Source of the DNA: Thalassiosira profunda
Lineage: Eukaryota > Bacillariophyta > Thalassiosirophyceae > Thalassiosirales > Thalassiosiraceae
NCBI GenBank assembly: GCA_036939355.1
Contig: JALLAP010000794.1
Coordinates: 1 to 18,103 of the forward strand
DNA: 18,103 nucleotides
Reading direction: 5' to 3'
Shown: in pieces, positions 1 through 9,094 of the stretch
How the letters are laid out: each line of letters opens with the position of its first letter
Position numbering within the stretch: position 1 is the first letter of the stretch
Made by a program: the position numbers and the translations under genes
Notes under the pieces: model-generated
What the model was told of the DNA's origin: nothing
Databases searched by the model: none
The model's input: the letters and a program-made list of their open reading frames with translations, nothing else

Positions 1-1153
1 TTGGCTTCCGTAAGTTGTGCTGTGTGGTTGCGTTTGCAGTCTTGCGCATTCTCCAACTAATCTTTTCACCGTCTTCGTACTTGCAGACCTGCCCATCGAC
101 ACCCTCCCCGACCTACGCAAGGCCGACGGGGTCCGCGTCAAGTCATTCGAGGTGGGCTACCACTACATGGCCTTTCACAATCTCGACACTCTCCCCGACG
201 TCCGCGTCCGCAAGGCCATCGACCTCGCCATTGATCGCACAGCCCTGTCCCAGGCCCTCGCGGGCGGCAATCCCACCCGCAGCCTCTTCCCTGACTACTC
301 GCCGTACTATAGCGACGAGTCGGACTCGCACGGCGATCCGGACGCTGCCGCCGCCCTCCTTGACGAGGCCGGCTGGGGGCTGAACGCCGAAACGGGCCTC
401 CGCGAGAAGGATGGTCAAGTGCTGACCCTCCGCGCCGTGGCCTACCCTCACCGTCCGGGACTCGTCATCATGCTCCCCGTCATCGAGGAGTCCCTCGAGG
501 ACCTCGGAATCGATGTAGCGACAATGGTCACCGGCGATGATTGGGACGAGACTCAGAGCATCATCGACGGCCGCACCTTCGACATCCTCCTGTGGGCGCA
601 GCATACCCTCCCCGCGGGCGATCCCCTCTGGTTCCTCAGCGCCTTCTTCCGCAGCGACGGGGGGAACAACCACGCAAACCTCCGCTCGGATGGGGTGGAC
701 GCCCTAATCGACGCCATGTCCGTCGCCGAGAACCATGCCGATCGTGTCGCGGCGACCGAGGAATCTCACAAGGCCCTCATAACTCGGCAAGCGTTCCAAC
801 TGCTGCACCATGAGAATACTCACCACCAGCAGCAGTGGCGTCGGCGCGCTCTGCCTGGCCGTGGCCGCGATCATCGGCGCCCTCCTAACAGATATGCTGC
901 GTCACAATCGAAGTCTTGCTGGTCTTGTACGGCGCTACCCAGGAGCCTGCCTCTCGGACCCGGGCGAGGAGAGCCTTCGGTCGCCAATCTTCGTCTGTGG
1001 CAGCAGCATGGCCGCTGCCGCCACCGATTGGAGAGATGCGAACGCTACCCGCCATCTTCGACCGCAGGCTTTCGTACCCTCCGTCCATCGAATCCAGCAC
1101 CTCTAACGTCTCCACCAGCTTGGTTGTCAGATCCTCGGCGAGGCTCCGAGTGA
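1..1153 (+). CDS. Family 5 solute-binding protein (peptide/nickel type), 3' part, C-terminus abnormal
   Basis: Partial at the left edge. The stretch from 87 to about 780 reads as the second half of a bacterial SBP_bac_5 (OppA/DppA/NikA-type) ligand-binding protein: the segment DVRVRKAIDLAIDR is the family hallmark, followed by LLDEAGW and a region ending SVAENHADRVAA. A 77-base intron at 10-86 (GTAAGT...TTGCAG) is inferred, because joining base 9 to base 87 gives GFHLPIDTLPDL, which continues the family pattern. After about 780 the frame loses all family likeness, although it stays open to 1153. In another frame, 810-1106 encodes a clear hydrophobic helix (GVGALCLAVAAIIGALL), so a frameshift, small deletion or missed intron near 780-810 is likely. 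The usual last lobe (EAPV...WHVG-like block) is absent. Family assignment is firm; the 3' end is not. Bacterial homologues bind peptides or metals outside the membrane; the ligand here is unknown. Confidence 0.7.
10..86 (+). other. Intron in the family 5 solute-binding protein gene
   Basis: The donor is GTAAGT at 10-15 and the acceptor TTGCAG ends at 86. Removing these 77 bases joins codons in a split phase (C|AC) and restores a residue run expected in SBP_bac_5 proteins. The nearer AG at 38-39 would leave only 30 bases and is less likely. Confidence 0.6.
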
Positions 1154-1196
1154 GATTACTCTTAATGACAATGCGGAAGCAATTCAATCGATACAT
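885..1196 (-). CDS. Possible small hypothetical ORF, antisense to the SBP 3' region
   Basis: Minus-strand open frame of about 103 residues beginning at the ATG whose first base is 1196; the frame is open back to 1322. It has balanced amino acid use and an amphipathic stretch (RSLAEDLTTKLVETLEVLDSMDGGYESL) that looks protein-like rather than a random shadow. It overlaps the doubtful 3' end of the left-edge solute-binding gene on the other strand. I recognise no family. It could be a real small gene, an exon, or chance; transcript data would settle which strand is used here. Confidence 0.25.
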   Translation of the reverse strand: MYRLNCFRIVIKSNLTRSLAEDLTTKLVETLEVLDSMDGGYESLRSKMAGSVRISPIGGGSGHAAATDEDWRPKALLARVREAGSWVAPYKTSKTSIVTQHIC

Positions 1197-1419
1197 CAAG
1201 CACGGAGTGGTATTGTCATGAATGCTTATTTGTATGTCTTTTTTCTTTGGTATCGTTGTCCCCTCTCTTCTGTTGAACGGCGTGCGTTCTATGTCTCTTT
1301 TCTGCGATTGTATCGGATGCACACACGATGGGTCCAGCTAGACCCGACCGCCACCTCGTCGCTCTACACCCCCACGATTCCCCCATGCGCTCTCTGCGGT
1401 GGCCCGTCGCCCTACAACT

Positions 1420-3236
1420 CTAACTGGCGCCCGCCTCCGCGTCGATCTGCTGCACCACAATCTCTGCCAGCTCCTCTTCGTACATAATCTCCTCGTCCCC
1501 ATCGCTGTAGCGCACCTTGTAGGTGGGCCGCACGTCATCCTCCCATCCCCTGTCAACGACCCTGCCAAGAAAATCCTCGCCGTTGAAATCTTTGGACACG
1601 CTGGTGCCCTCAGGATACACGTGATCCTCCGGGACGTATCCCTCCTGCTCGAGCTCGTCTCCTGCGAGGTCGCCCTGTTCACCCGCGCCCTGCTCTTCGA
1701 TGTCGAGCTCGCCTCCCGCGCCGCCCGCGCCCTGCTCTTCGATGTCGAGCTCGCCTCCCGCGCCGCCCGCGCCCTGCTCCTCGACGTCGAGCTCGCCTCC
1801 CGCGCCGCCCGCGCCCTGCTCCTCGACGTCGAGCTCGCCTCCCGCGCCCTGCTCCTCGATGTCGAGCTCCTCCTCCTCCTCCTCCTCCTCCACCGCGAGG
1901 CCCAGTCGCTGGATAACCTCAGTCCTTCCGTGCCTGTTACACTTGTTGTTCAGGAACATCAGGTGCTGGGTGATGGTTTGCACGCTGTCATTCGGAAGCT
2001 GGGGGCACCTCAGGAGCTGCTCGCCAATCTGGATGACGCAAGTGTGTTAATGCAAGTGGCTTCAACAAGTCGGTTCGGCAAAATTGGTGGACTCACGTAT
2101 TTGGCAGCTGCATTTGTCTTGGCTGCCAGGGAGGGGCCTCGCCCAACTGCAGCTGCATCGTTGGTGCACCAACAATGAGGCCTAGCTAGGGCCTTGTACC
2201 CTGCCTCGGTCATTCTCTCTGGTCCATCCTCCGTTGTGCTGTTGCGGACTTTGATCCAGATGGTCTCCCCAGTCTCCGCGTGGGTGTATTCTAGCCGAGT
2301 TGCAGATAGTCTGCCCATACCAACGGCGAGAATGGCTGGGGGCAAATCGCACCGCGCACAAACAGACAGGATTCCATCCTCCCGCCACCCCCCGCGCGCA
2401 CTCCTCGTCACCCGGAGGATGGTCTTCCACTGCCTGCGATCTTGGCCAACAGCCGCAACGTCAAAAGTGCTGTAGAGTGGGCAAATGCTCGGATCGACCC
2501 AATCATCGTAGATCCAGTCTCCATCTTCATCTTCCACTACTTCGCCATCCCGGAGAGCAAACCGCGTCTGGGGGTACACCCAAATGTGTGGGACAGCATT
2601 CCCTGCAAAGTCGTGAATGTGGTTCAATGCCACCTGACGCCCTTCGGGAGGAACGGCGCCGTCCACCGTCAAATTTGAGTGCTCAGAGGGCCTAAACCTA
2701 ATGCCCAGCAACGAGCCCCCATCCCCACCCCAAGAGATTCGTCTGATTGTCACCGCGAAGGCAAAGAAATCCGGGTCGAGTGGATTCATCTTTAGCGCCA
2801 CGGCCGCCGCGCGGCTGGAAATGTCGTGTAAGACGAGCCCACGGCCTCGCTCATCCACGACGACCGCGTCGTTTTCCTCTCCTCCTTCCTCGGCCACTTC
2901 CTCTCCTCCCTCCTCGGCGAGCTGCTCTCCCGCGCCCTCCACAACCTCCTCCTCCTCCTCCTCCTCCTGCTCCTCCTCGGATTCCTCCTCCTCGGATTTT
3001 TCCTCCTCTTTTCCCTCCTCCTCCTCGGCGACTATGCCGTCCAAAAAATCATCATCATCGACCTCCTCCCCGTCGCCGTCACCGCCGGGGCCCTGGAAGT
3101 TGGCGGCCTCGTGGCCCAGGCCCGAGGCGTCGAACGGGGAGAGCAGGTCCAACAGCTCACCCGTGCCATTGGTCTTCAATTTTGAATCCGGCTGCTGCCG
3201 GCTGCCGGCGCCGGAGTTGGGCGGGGTGTGAGACAT
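1420..3236 (-). CDS. Acidic two-exon protein with 14-residue repeats and a Tudor-like C-terminus
   Basis: Exons 3236-2097 and 2028-1420, intron 2096-2029 (68 bases, GTGAGT...CCAG, phase 0). The spliced product has 582 residues. The start is the only ATG upstream of the acidic region (MSHTPPNSGAG). Order of parts: a low-complexity N-terminus with long Glu runs (roughly residues 60-125); a compact Trp/Cys-containing central region (about 145-430) that joins cleanly across the intron (NAAAKY|IGEQLLRCPQLP); four to five copies of a 14-residue repeat (about 436-498); and a final module (about 521-566) with GTSVSKDF, FLGRVV, Y-V-Y-DGDEE and EEEL. That last pattern is common in Tudor/PWWP-like chromatin readers. 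A nuclear, chromatin-linked role is inferred from composition and this module only. The central region is not recognised. It is divergent from the gene at 3437, with 200 bases between the two starts. Confidence 0.75.
1672..1866 (-). repeat. 42-bp coding tandem repeat (14-residue ELD(I/V)EEQGAGGAGG units)
   Basis: Four to five head-to-tail units of 42 bases, one of them shortened, encode ELDIEEQGAGGAGG or the ELDV variant. Units differ by a few bases (GAT/GAC, Ile/Val), so they are recent but not identical. Because 42 is a multiple of three, gain or loss of units keeps the frame, and all frames on both strands stay open through the array. It lies between the central region and the Tudor-like module of its gene. 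Confidence 0.9.
2870..3070 (-). repeat. Low-complexity GAG/GAA codon runs (poly-Glu)
   Basis: Purine-rich triplet runs on the minus strand (CTC/TCC runs as written) encode long Glu stretches with Val, Gly and Ser breaks inside the acidic protein. The apparent Ser-rich and Pro/Arg-rich frames on the plus strand are shadows of this bias. Confidence 0.8.
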
Positions 3237-3436
3237 TGTTTGTCGATTATAGAGGGTGGCGGGCGTGGTTCGGGCTGGCGTGCGTGGTTCACGCCGGGTC
3301 GACGCCGGGGCTGGTGGCGTGGGCGTCGCGAGGCGCGAGGCGTGGGCGTCCGCGATTTTTGGATTTTCGATTTTTTGGGGGATCCCCTCCCACGCACTCC
3401 CAACTCCCAATCCCCCCTAGTACGATTTGCAAACAC
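3237..3436. promoter_or_regulatory. Short divergent intergenic region, likely bidirectional promoter
   Basis: 200 bases separate the ATG of the acidic repeat protein (minus, 3236) from the ATG of the exonuclease fusion protein (plus, 3437). The left part is GC-rich with repeated GGCGTGGGCGTC-like words; the right part has a T-rich stretch (ATTTTTGG, GATTTTTTGG) near 3355-3380. I see no clear TATA box. The promoter role is inferred from gene layout alone. Confidence 0.45.
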
Positions 3437-6436
3437 ATGGCCGCGCCAACGCGTAATTCGCCCTCGACAATGGATGATAATGCCGCCGCTCCGCCTCTGG
3501 TCGCAGGGGGTGCCGCCGATACTGAGGACACCTCCTCTCCCCTATTCGGCGACGATAAGCCTGCCACCGAGGAGGATCGTCGCTCGCCCGCCATGTGGAT
3601 GTGCCCCAAATCTCCCGCACCAAATGCCAGCCTGTTGGATCAACAGATTCATTTTGCTGGGACATTGCATGGTGTCGCCGTCAATGTCGACACAGCCGTC
3701 GCCGTCACTTCGGGGAAGGTATCCGTGGATGACCAATGGGGCGTCTGGATCATCTCAGAGACCAAGATCCGCGTCGGCGACATCAAGCACGTCCAGGCTC
3801 TGCTTCGGCGGCACGACGACTCCATCGGCTGGACGTTGCCGCAGACATGCAAGGTCACGTCGGTCAAGGGCGCCGAAGTATTCATCTCCTTCCCCCTCCA
3901 TGCCGGGGATGGGGTGCGCCCCGATGAGCTTTTCTCCTTCCTGAACGATGCCGGGGACGTGTTCTTTGAACCCGCGGAGACGCTTGCGGACTTCGATAAT
4001 TTCGACCCCGCACCGGGGGCATCCCCTGGCGAGCGCCCTCCTACAGCTCCTACCGGAAGTGTCGCGACTACATCTCCGAGCAGATTCTCTGGTTTGACGC
4101 TTGATCCTCCGAGCAAATTTTCTGGACTGATGCAGAGGATCAAGGGGGCCTCGTCCAGCCAGAGGAAGACGGCCGCTGCTGATACAAAGGCGCATGCGCC
4201 GAAGGAAAAGTACTTGCAGAGGGCGGTCACAATGTTCTCCCTCTTGGGCTTTTTCAAGGATGCTTCCACAAAGAAGAAGAAGCCCTCAAAGAAGAGGTCC
4301 AAAGGCGGTGCTGGCGGCGCCCAGAAAAAGACAAAGGGCGAAGAGGACGACCTCCCCGCCATTCTCAGATCGGGCCTCGCCAGGCTCGCCCGCTGCCCGC
4401 CTGCCGAGGAACCCGGGACGGCGAAATTTGACCTATTGGTGAAATGGCAGGTGGTTAATTGGATCTGGGAATTTATGAAAAAGATGGATTGGTTCGATCC
4501 GTGCGTACAGCGCCAAGTCCAAGAGCTGGAGGCAAGCGCCCAGCATCTGACTCGACAGCAAACCATTCTCTGGCAATTCGATATCATTATTGGCGCTCGC
4601 TTGACAAAACGCCAAAGGCTGGCCATTCGAGAGAATGTCAAAGGAAAGTCAGAGTACGGAATCACTGAAATGTTGGCCCTGTGGCTTGCTCCACAGGATT
4701 TCATCGAAAGCATCCGCGGCAATGGAGTTGGGGCGAGATCGATTCTGCAGAACCACCCGTTTCCAGTCGGCCCTTGGAAAGATGGAAAGCCCTCATATCC
4801 TGTGTTTATGAGAGAAATCTACGACCAGAAAAAGATCATCATTGCAATGGGCATTTACCATTTTGTCAAATGTTCGAAGAGTCGGCGTCTGAGAGCGGAC
4901 GCTCCAATCGCTGGTACGGCGACACGGGGATACCATTGGACATTGACGGCTAGGGGGAAAGCGAAGGTTCAGCTCAATGGTCACCAAATCATGGCGGCAC
5001 ATAGGCTGGCGGCACTCTTTGACAGTGTCGTGCGCGGATACCACGACCGCGCCATCGACTCCGAGCAGTCATTTGAACTCGATGGCGAGACTATCAATTA
5101 TGGGTTGCAATTCTTCCTGGACGCTCATGCGTGTCACTTGCTTTGTTTCAAGAAGGAGACTCTTCCAAGTGGGCGGCCGGCGAATAACTGCTTTGCACTT
5201 GTGGATCATGTGGCCTTGTGCCATTACGGTGTCAATGTTGGAGTGAGTGAATGTATTCACTGACTCGTCCCCTACGATCTATTTGTCTCATCAGTGCACT
5301 CTGGCGCACAGGAAAATGCTACATGCGATGGCAATCATGTGTCCATCTTGGTTGACGGGGAAACTGGAGTCGAGACGAGGTACCACTCTGTGCATTGTCA
5401 GTGCGGCGGCGCGCCTGGAAATCCTGGAAGGAGGGTGTGTGGTTTCACAAACTACTCCAGGTTGGAGAGTGAAGCAGTGGCCATCGAGAGAATCGAAGGA
5501 GGCCGCTCGGTGTCATACGAGCCTCGGATCCCGGACGAGACGCACCAGACTACAGCAACCGAACCGGCTGGCAACGTCGAGGAAATGACGGCGCAGCTAC
5601 AGCCGCAAGATTTGATTGGCGGCGAGGAGAAGTTTGATCCAAACAAATCTCCTGCATTGCCAAGTTTGGGCGCCGAGTGCAAACTCGACACGTCGAGTAA
5701 GCAAACCTCTGCTTTGTTACAACCATATGCATGCCTGATTTCTAACGATTTCTCTACTCCGCTCTCAGAGTACTGCGTTCTCATGTTTGATTTGGAAACA
5801 AATGATAAGAAAGGAGCCATTCGCATCCTAGAAGCGGGTTCCCTTGAACTCACTAGCAACACGGCAACTTCAGCGCGCGACATTGCTTTCTGTGGTGAGG
5901 TTGCCTTGTTTTTTACTTTCCTCTCTCAATCAAGCTCAAACATCTTCGCAGCCTACATGAACCCTGGCCAGGCATTCAATATAGCCGGTGGGGCGTTTGG
6001 CGTAAATGGCATTTCGAAATGGACTCTCCTTGGGAGAAGAAGCACCAGGGAAGAGTTGACGGCGCTGTTCAACTTTTGGGAGACTCGATGCAATGGACGC
6101 TCTCTTGTGCTGGCGGGGCACAACATCATCAAATTCGACCTGCGTGTCCTCAAAAAAGAGATGAAGCGCGTTGGTATTGAGAGCAATGAAATGCTATCCA
6201 ATGCACAGTGCATTGACACTCTTGAACTCTTGAGAGACACAGAGGTGTGGGGCGAATCTGAATGGGATGCTCCAGACGTGCACAAGCTCGGTCAACTCTA
6301 CGAGCACGTCTTTGGAAATAGGATGGTGAATGCCCACACTGCAATGGGGGACGTTGTCGGAAATGCAGAGCTTTTGCTGAAGGTCGATCCAACATTGAAA
6401 TTTGCAACGAAATGCATGAAACCGGCAAAGCTCTAA
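3437..6436 (+). CDS. Large protein with C-terminal DEDDh (DnaQ-like) exonuclease
   Basis: Four exons: 3437-5242, 5312-5696, 5769-5894 and 5952-6436, with introns of 69, 72 and 57 bases, all GT-AG and all preserving frame; the product has 933 residues. The C-terminal domain carries the three motifs of DEDDh 3'-5' exonucleases: exo I FDLET (D738, E740), exo II HNIIKFD (D835) and exo III HTAMGD (H901, D906). This fits the RNase T/DnaQ fold, which uses two metal ions to remove nucleotides from 3' ends of DNA or RNA. Upstream are an acidic Ser/Pro-rich N-terminus, a basic run KKKKPSKKRSK near residue 280 (possible nuclear signal), an unrecognised Trp-rich region (about 330-590), and a Cys/His cluster crossing the first splice junction (CHYG...C...HCQC...C), which may bind zinc. 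Start chosen as the first in-frame ATG after the intergenic gap. Substrate unknown. Confidence 0.8.
5243..5311 (+). other. Intron 1 of the exonuclease gene
   Basis: Donor GTGAGT at 5243, acceptor GCACAG ending 5311, phase 0. Splicing joins HYGVNVG to ENATCDGNHVS and bypasses the in-frame stop at 5261-5263. The nearer AG at 5294 would put the next exon out of frame with the exonuclease domain, so 5311 is preferred. Confidence 0.75.
5697..5768 (+). other. Intron 2 of the exonuclease gene
   Basis: Donor GTAAGC at 5697, pyrimidine-rich acceptor CTCTCAG ending 5768. It is 72 bases with no stop, so it hides as coding sequence in the unspliced frame. Removal gives TSKYCVLMFDLET, a typical DnaQ-like domain start. 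Confidence 0.65.
5895..5951 (+). other. Intron 3 of the exonuclease gene
   Basis: Donor GTGAGG at 5895, T-rich body, acceptor TTCGCAG ending 5951; 57 bases, stop-free. Removal joins DIAFC to AYMNPG, resembling the usual F-x-x-YVNP stretch between exo I and exo II in DEDDh nucleases. Confidence 0.65.
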
Positions 6437-6491
6437 CAATCATATGTGGTGGGGAGCGCGACGTTCTGCCCCCACGAATTGCAATTAATTC

Positions 6492-6899
6492 ATGTGTATG
6501 CGCTCAATTCCCTCCTTCTATTTTTACGTGCACATGATATGCATCAAATTTGCAACAGCGCCCGAGTGGGCGGCGTCGGGGGCCAAGCTCGGCTTGCCCC
6601 TCCACGTCAAGTTCACGCACGAGATTCGCATCCTGGACGAAGCGCCGGTGAGCAATCTCGTCACTCCGTACTGGCACGTGGGGCTGAGCGATAGGATGAA
6701 GGATTACGATCCGTGGGGGTCGGACTACTACGTGATCCGCCCCGATCTCTTCCTCTCCGAGGTCGCCACCAGCGATGGAGGCGAGGTGAGCGGTGATGCA
6801 TCTGTCCTGGAGGACAGTGGCGCGTCTTTCGTCAAGAAGGCCTCGGCTACGACCGTGATGCTCGTTTCTTACGGGGTCGGGGCCTTCTTCGCCTTTTGA
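6492..6899 (+). CDS. Fragment resembling the C-terminal end of a family 5 solute-binding protein
   Basis: 135-residue open frame starting 55 bases after the exonuclease stop. From about residue 47 it reads RILDEAPVSNLVTPYWHVGL, then DYDPWGSDYYVIRPDL, which I recognise as the C-terminal lobe of bacterial SBP_bac_5 proteins (ILDEAPV...WHVGL...Y.PWGSDYYVIR). It ends with an acidic linker and a hydrophobic tail (TTVMLVSYGVGAFFAF) that could anchor it in a membrane. The first 45 residues do not look like this family, and no upstream sequence holds the rest of the protein. It is therefore either a truncated duplicate or pseudogene, a displaced exon, or the lost end of the left-edge family 5 gene, which lacks exactly this block. 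The real 5' boundary is uncertain. Recognition is from memory of the family. Confidence 0.5.
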   Translation: MCMRSIPSFYFYVHMICIKFATAPEWAASGAKLGLPLHVKFTHEIRILDEAPVSNLVTPYWHVGLSDRMKDYDPWGSDYYVIRPDLFLSEVATSDGGEVSGDASVLEDSGASFVKKASATTVMLVSYGVGAFFAF

Positions 6900-7044
6900 T
6901 TCGGCATCATATGCACGTTCCTGTCTATGTCGATGCGTGTGAAAGTTGTGAGTGCTAGAGGCAAATAATGGTAATGCATTAGAGACAGTGCTTCGTACCT
7001 GGCATTGATTGAAACACCAACTACCCGAGCAAGAGTGCTTCACA

Positions 7045-8137
7045 TCACTCGTCGTCCAGAAGGAACTTCAGTCCCCCGTACGTCATCGGCAAGCTGTTCT
7101 TGCTCGGGAGCATCAGCACTTTCGTACCCTCCGACCCGGCAAACTTGGCCTGCGTCTCGAGGTATCGAATGAGCGACAGGAATTGGACGGCGCCCTCCAC
7201 CGCCTCCTTCGCGCTTCCGTCGTATCCTCCCCTCCCATAAGCCTCGCTCAGCGTCTTCGCAATTGTCGAAATGGCCGCCTTCAATCCATCAGCCTCCACC
7301 CTCTGTCTTTCCGCCTCCGCCTGAGCGGAAAGGAGCACCGTCTTTTTCTGCGCCTCGGCATTTGCCACGGCCGCCGATGCCCGTCCCTCCGCCTCGTTGA
7401 TCAGCGTCGCCCGTTCTCCCTCCGACTTCAGGATGGCCGCGCGCTTCTTCCGCTCCGCGGCCATTTGCAATTCCATAGCGGCGAGTATATCGGGCGAGGG
7501 CTCCATGTTCTGCAATTCGACGCGGGTGATTTCGACGCCCCACGAGGCCGTGACGGCGTTGAGGTCCTTCAATAACTCTTTGTTGATGCGCTCCCGGGAG
7601 GAGAAGGATTCATCGAGAGTGAGTTTTCCCACCTCCTCCCGCAGCTGCGTCAGGCAGAGGTTGAGGATGGCCGACATGACGTCCTCCACGTTGTATTTCG
7701 CGGCCTCGACATTGTTGATGCGCATGTACACCACCGCGTCGGCCCGGATGGGGGCATTGTCGAGGGTGTAGCACTGCTGCGGTGGCACGTCCAGCACCTG
7801 CTCCCGCGTCGTGACGTGAAAGCTGACGCTCTCGAACGGCTTGCACACCAAATGCCACCCCGGTCCCAGCTTGCGGTGATATTTACCAAACCGCTCGAGA
7901 GGCATTCGTCTCCGGAAGTCACAATTTGCAGGCAGGACAGAGAGTAGATGGCCGTGGCGGCGAGGCACGTGGTCAGGTCCCTCGTCTCCTGAATGTTGGC
8001 CGACCGTAGGATTCGTAGATATCCCGGCGCGCGGATGCCGAGAATTTGGAGATGTCGACGTTGCAACAAAAGCAGACGAAGAGCAGCTTGGCCAAGAGAC
8101 CAAGCGTCGGTGCACGACGGCGATGGCGTGGGTGCAT
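7045..8137 (-). CDS. SPFH/band 7 (stomatin/slipin-like) membrane scaffold protein, two apparent frame breaks
   Basis: The intact part (about 7898 down to 7045) is a textbook SPFH protein: ERFGKYHRKLGPGWH, TREQVLDVPPQ, TLDNAP, ADAVVYMRI, then the long Ala/Glu/Lys coiled coil (AAERKKRAAILKSEGERA...INEAEGRASAAVANAEAQKK) and a hydrophobic tail end. Such proteins form membrane-bound oligomeric rings or lattices in plasma membrane, mitochondria or plastid. Upstream the coherent reading hops frames twice: MHPRHRRRAPTLGLLAKLLFVCFCC...RDIYESYG in one frame, then SANIQETRDLTTC...IVTSGDECL in a second (switch near 8004), then ERFGKYHRK in a third (switch near 7898). Each hop is explained by one missing base. 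The start at 8137 is the first in-frame ATG before the hydrophobic Cys-rich N-terminus, which suits membrane insertion or acylation. Total about 364 residues. Convergent with the fragment at 6492-6899. Confidence 0.82.
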
Positions 8138-9094
8138 CGTGCGTTTGATGTGGGGTGTGGGTGGCTCACTTCGGGGGGTGACGGAGTGTGATGGTTGTGA
8201 CCGCCCTTTTGCAACGATGAGAAATACTTGCACAAAACGGCGATGAGGCCTGCGATTGCAATGCGATGACGCGGATCCGCCGCCGTGCTGTCGCTTGACG
8301 GAGCTGCAGGAGGTGGTCCCCCCTGCGTGCGGATAAAGGCTCCGGTGAGCGGTGAGGGGGTGGGTGATGGATGGGTGAGCGGTGTGCGCTGGCCGCGGGG
8401 GGGGCGTGCCCGCGCGTGGCGCCCTTCCCCCCCGGCAGCGCAGGCCCATTCCTTGATACGTCTACGTGGGAAAGCAAATATTTCCGGGCTAGCCCCGCCC
8501 GGCCAGAAGGTCCCCGCCAAACCCGCGCCGCGGCAAAGAAGAGGAAAGCAAAGGCAAAAAGAGGACATACCAGGCTTCTGCCGCTCGGCAGAGGCAGGAC
8601 GGACAGCGAGAGGCGGCACAGAGGCTGAAGGTATTGGCCGGATCGGCCATTGCGGTGAGTCTGCGAATGCGTCGGTGCTATTTTGGATTGGGCGATTTTT
8701 GGAGCTCATCTTGTGCACATCTTGTGCACTACGATACTCATATTTTGGTGCATGTCACCTACTCATACGATACTGTCGCTCTCGTCTTTGGCACCTGGAC
8801 CATGGGGAAAGCTTGGTGAAAGAGGCTCTCGCCGTGCCATAATATCGATATTGGAGTGTATGTTTGCTCTTTGATGCTACTATTTGCAAATGCGGCACTT
8901 CCGTGGATCGGGTGGTTTTGTTCTCGTCTTGCGTGCACACTTTGGTGCACGAAGTGTCTTGGACGGATTTGAGCTTGGGGCAGACGAAGAGAGCTCTCGC
9001 TTTATGGTTGTTGACCTTGACCTTTGGCACGGGCTCTATTGGCAAGCAACTCAATTCCAATGCATCGTTCACTTCTAGATATCCTGTTGCAAAG
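8138..9094. promoter_or_regulatory. Divergent intergenic region between the SPFH and LRR genes
   Basis: About 960 bases without a convincing gene. The SPFH side (8280-8540) is G/C-rich with G-runs; the LRR side (8640-9094) is more balanced. Open frames crossing it (for example 8285-8842 plus) are Pro/Arg/Gly-rich and match no family. The LRR frame is open back to an ATG at 8864, so its 5' limit is not certain. It presumably holds both promoters and 5' untranslated regions. Confidence 0.4.
8707..8728. repeat. 11-bp tandem duplication
   Basis: CATCTTGTGCA occurs twice in direct succession, followed at once by CTACGATACTCAT, part of which recurs near 8760 (ACTCATACGATACT). Position is upstream of the LRR gene; function unknown. 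Confidence 0.7.

Noticed and set aside
1672..1866. CRISPR-like regular repeats
   Set aside because: Units are head-to-tail without unique spacers, are multiples of three and code for a protein repeat in a eukaryotic gene.
1399..2178. Plus-strand frame of 259 residues with repeated Leu/Ala/Arg units
   Set aside because: It is the shadow of the 42-base repeat; the minus strand gives the splice-consistent gene with a recognisable Tudor-like end.
2747..3436. Plus-strand extension of the exonuclease frame upstream of 3437, rich in Pro and Arg
   Set aside because: It is the reverse of the poly-Glu coding region of the minus-strand gene and has strongly biased, repetitive composition; the ATG at 3437 is a natural start.
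3649..4722. Minus-strand frame of 357 residues inside the exonuclease gene
   Set aside because: Antisense shadow with no family likeness; the plus strand has spliced continuity into a catalytic domain.
780..6600. A 5.8-kb intron linking the left-edge SBP gene to the C-terminal fragment
   Set aside because: Other introns here are 57 to 102 bases, no good donor lies near 780-810, and two complete genes fill the interval.
8864..9094. N-terminal extension of the LRR protein from the ATG at 8864
   Set aside because: Open in frame, but the 77 residues look like translated untranslated region with no domain; the start at 9095 is preferred though not proven.
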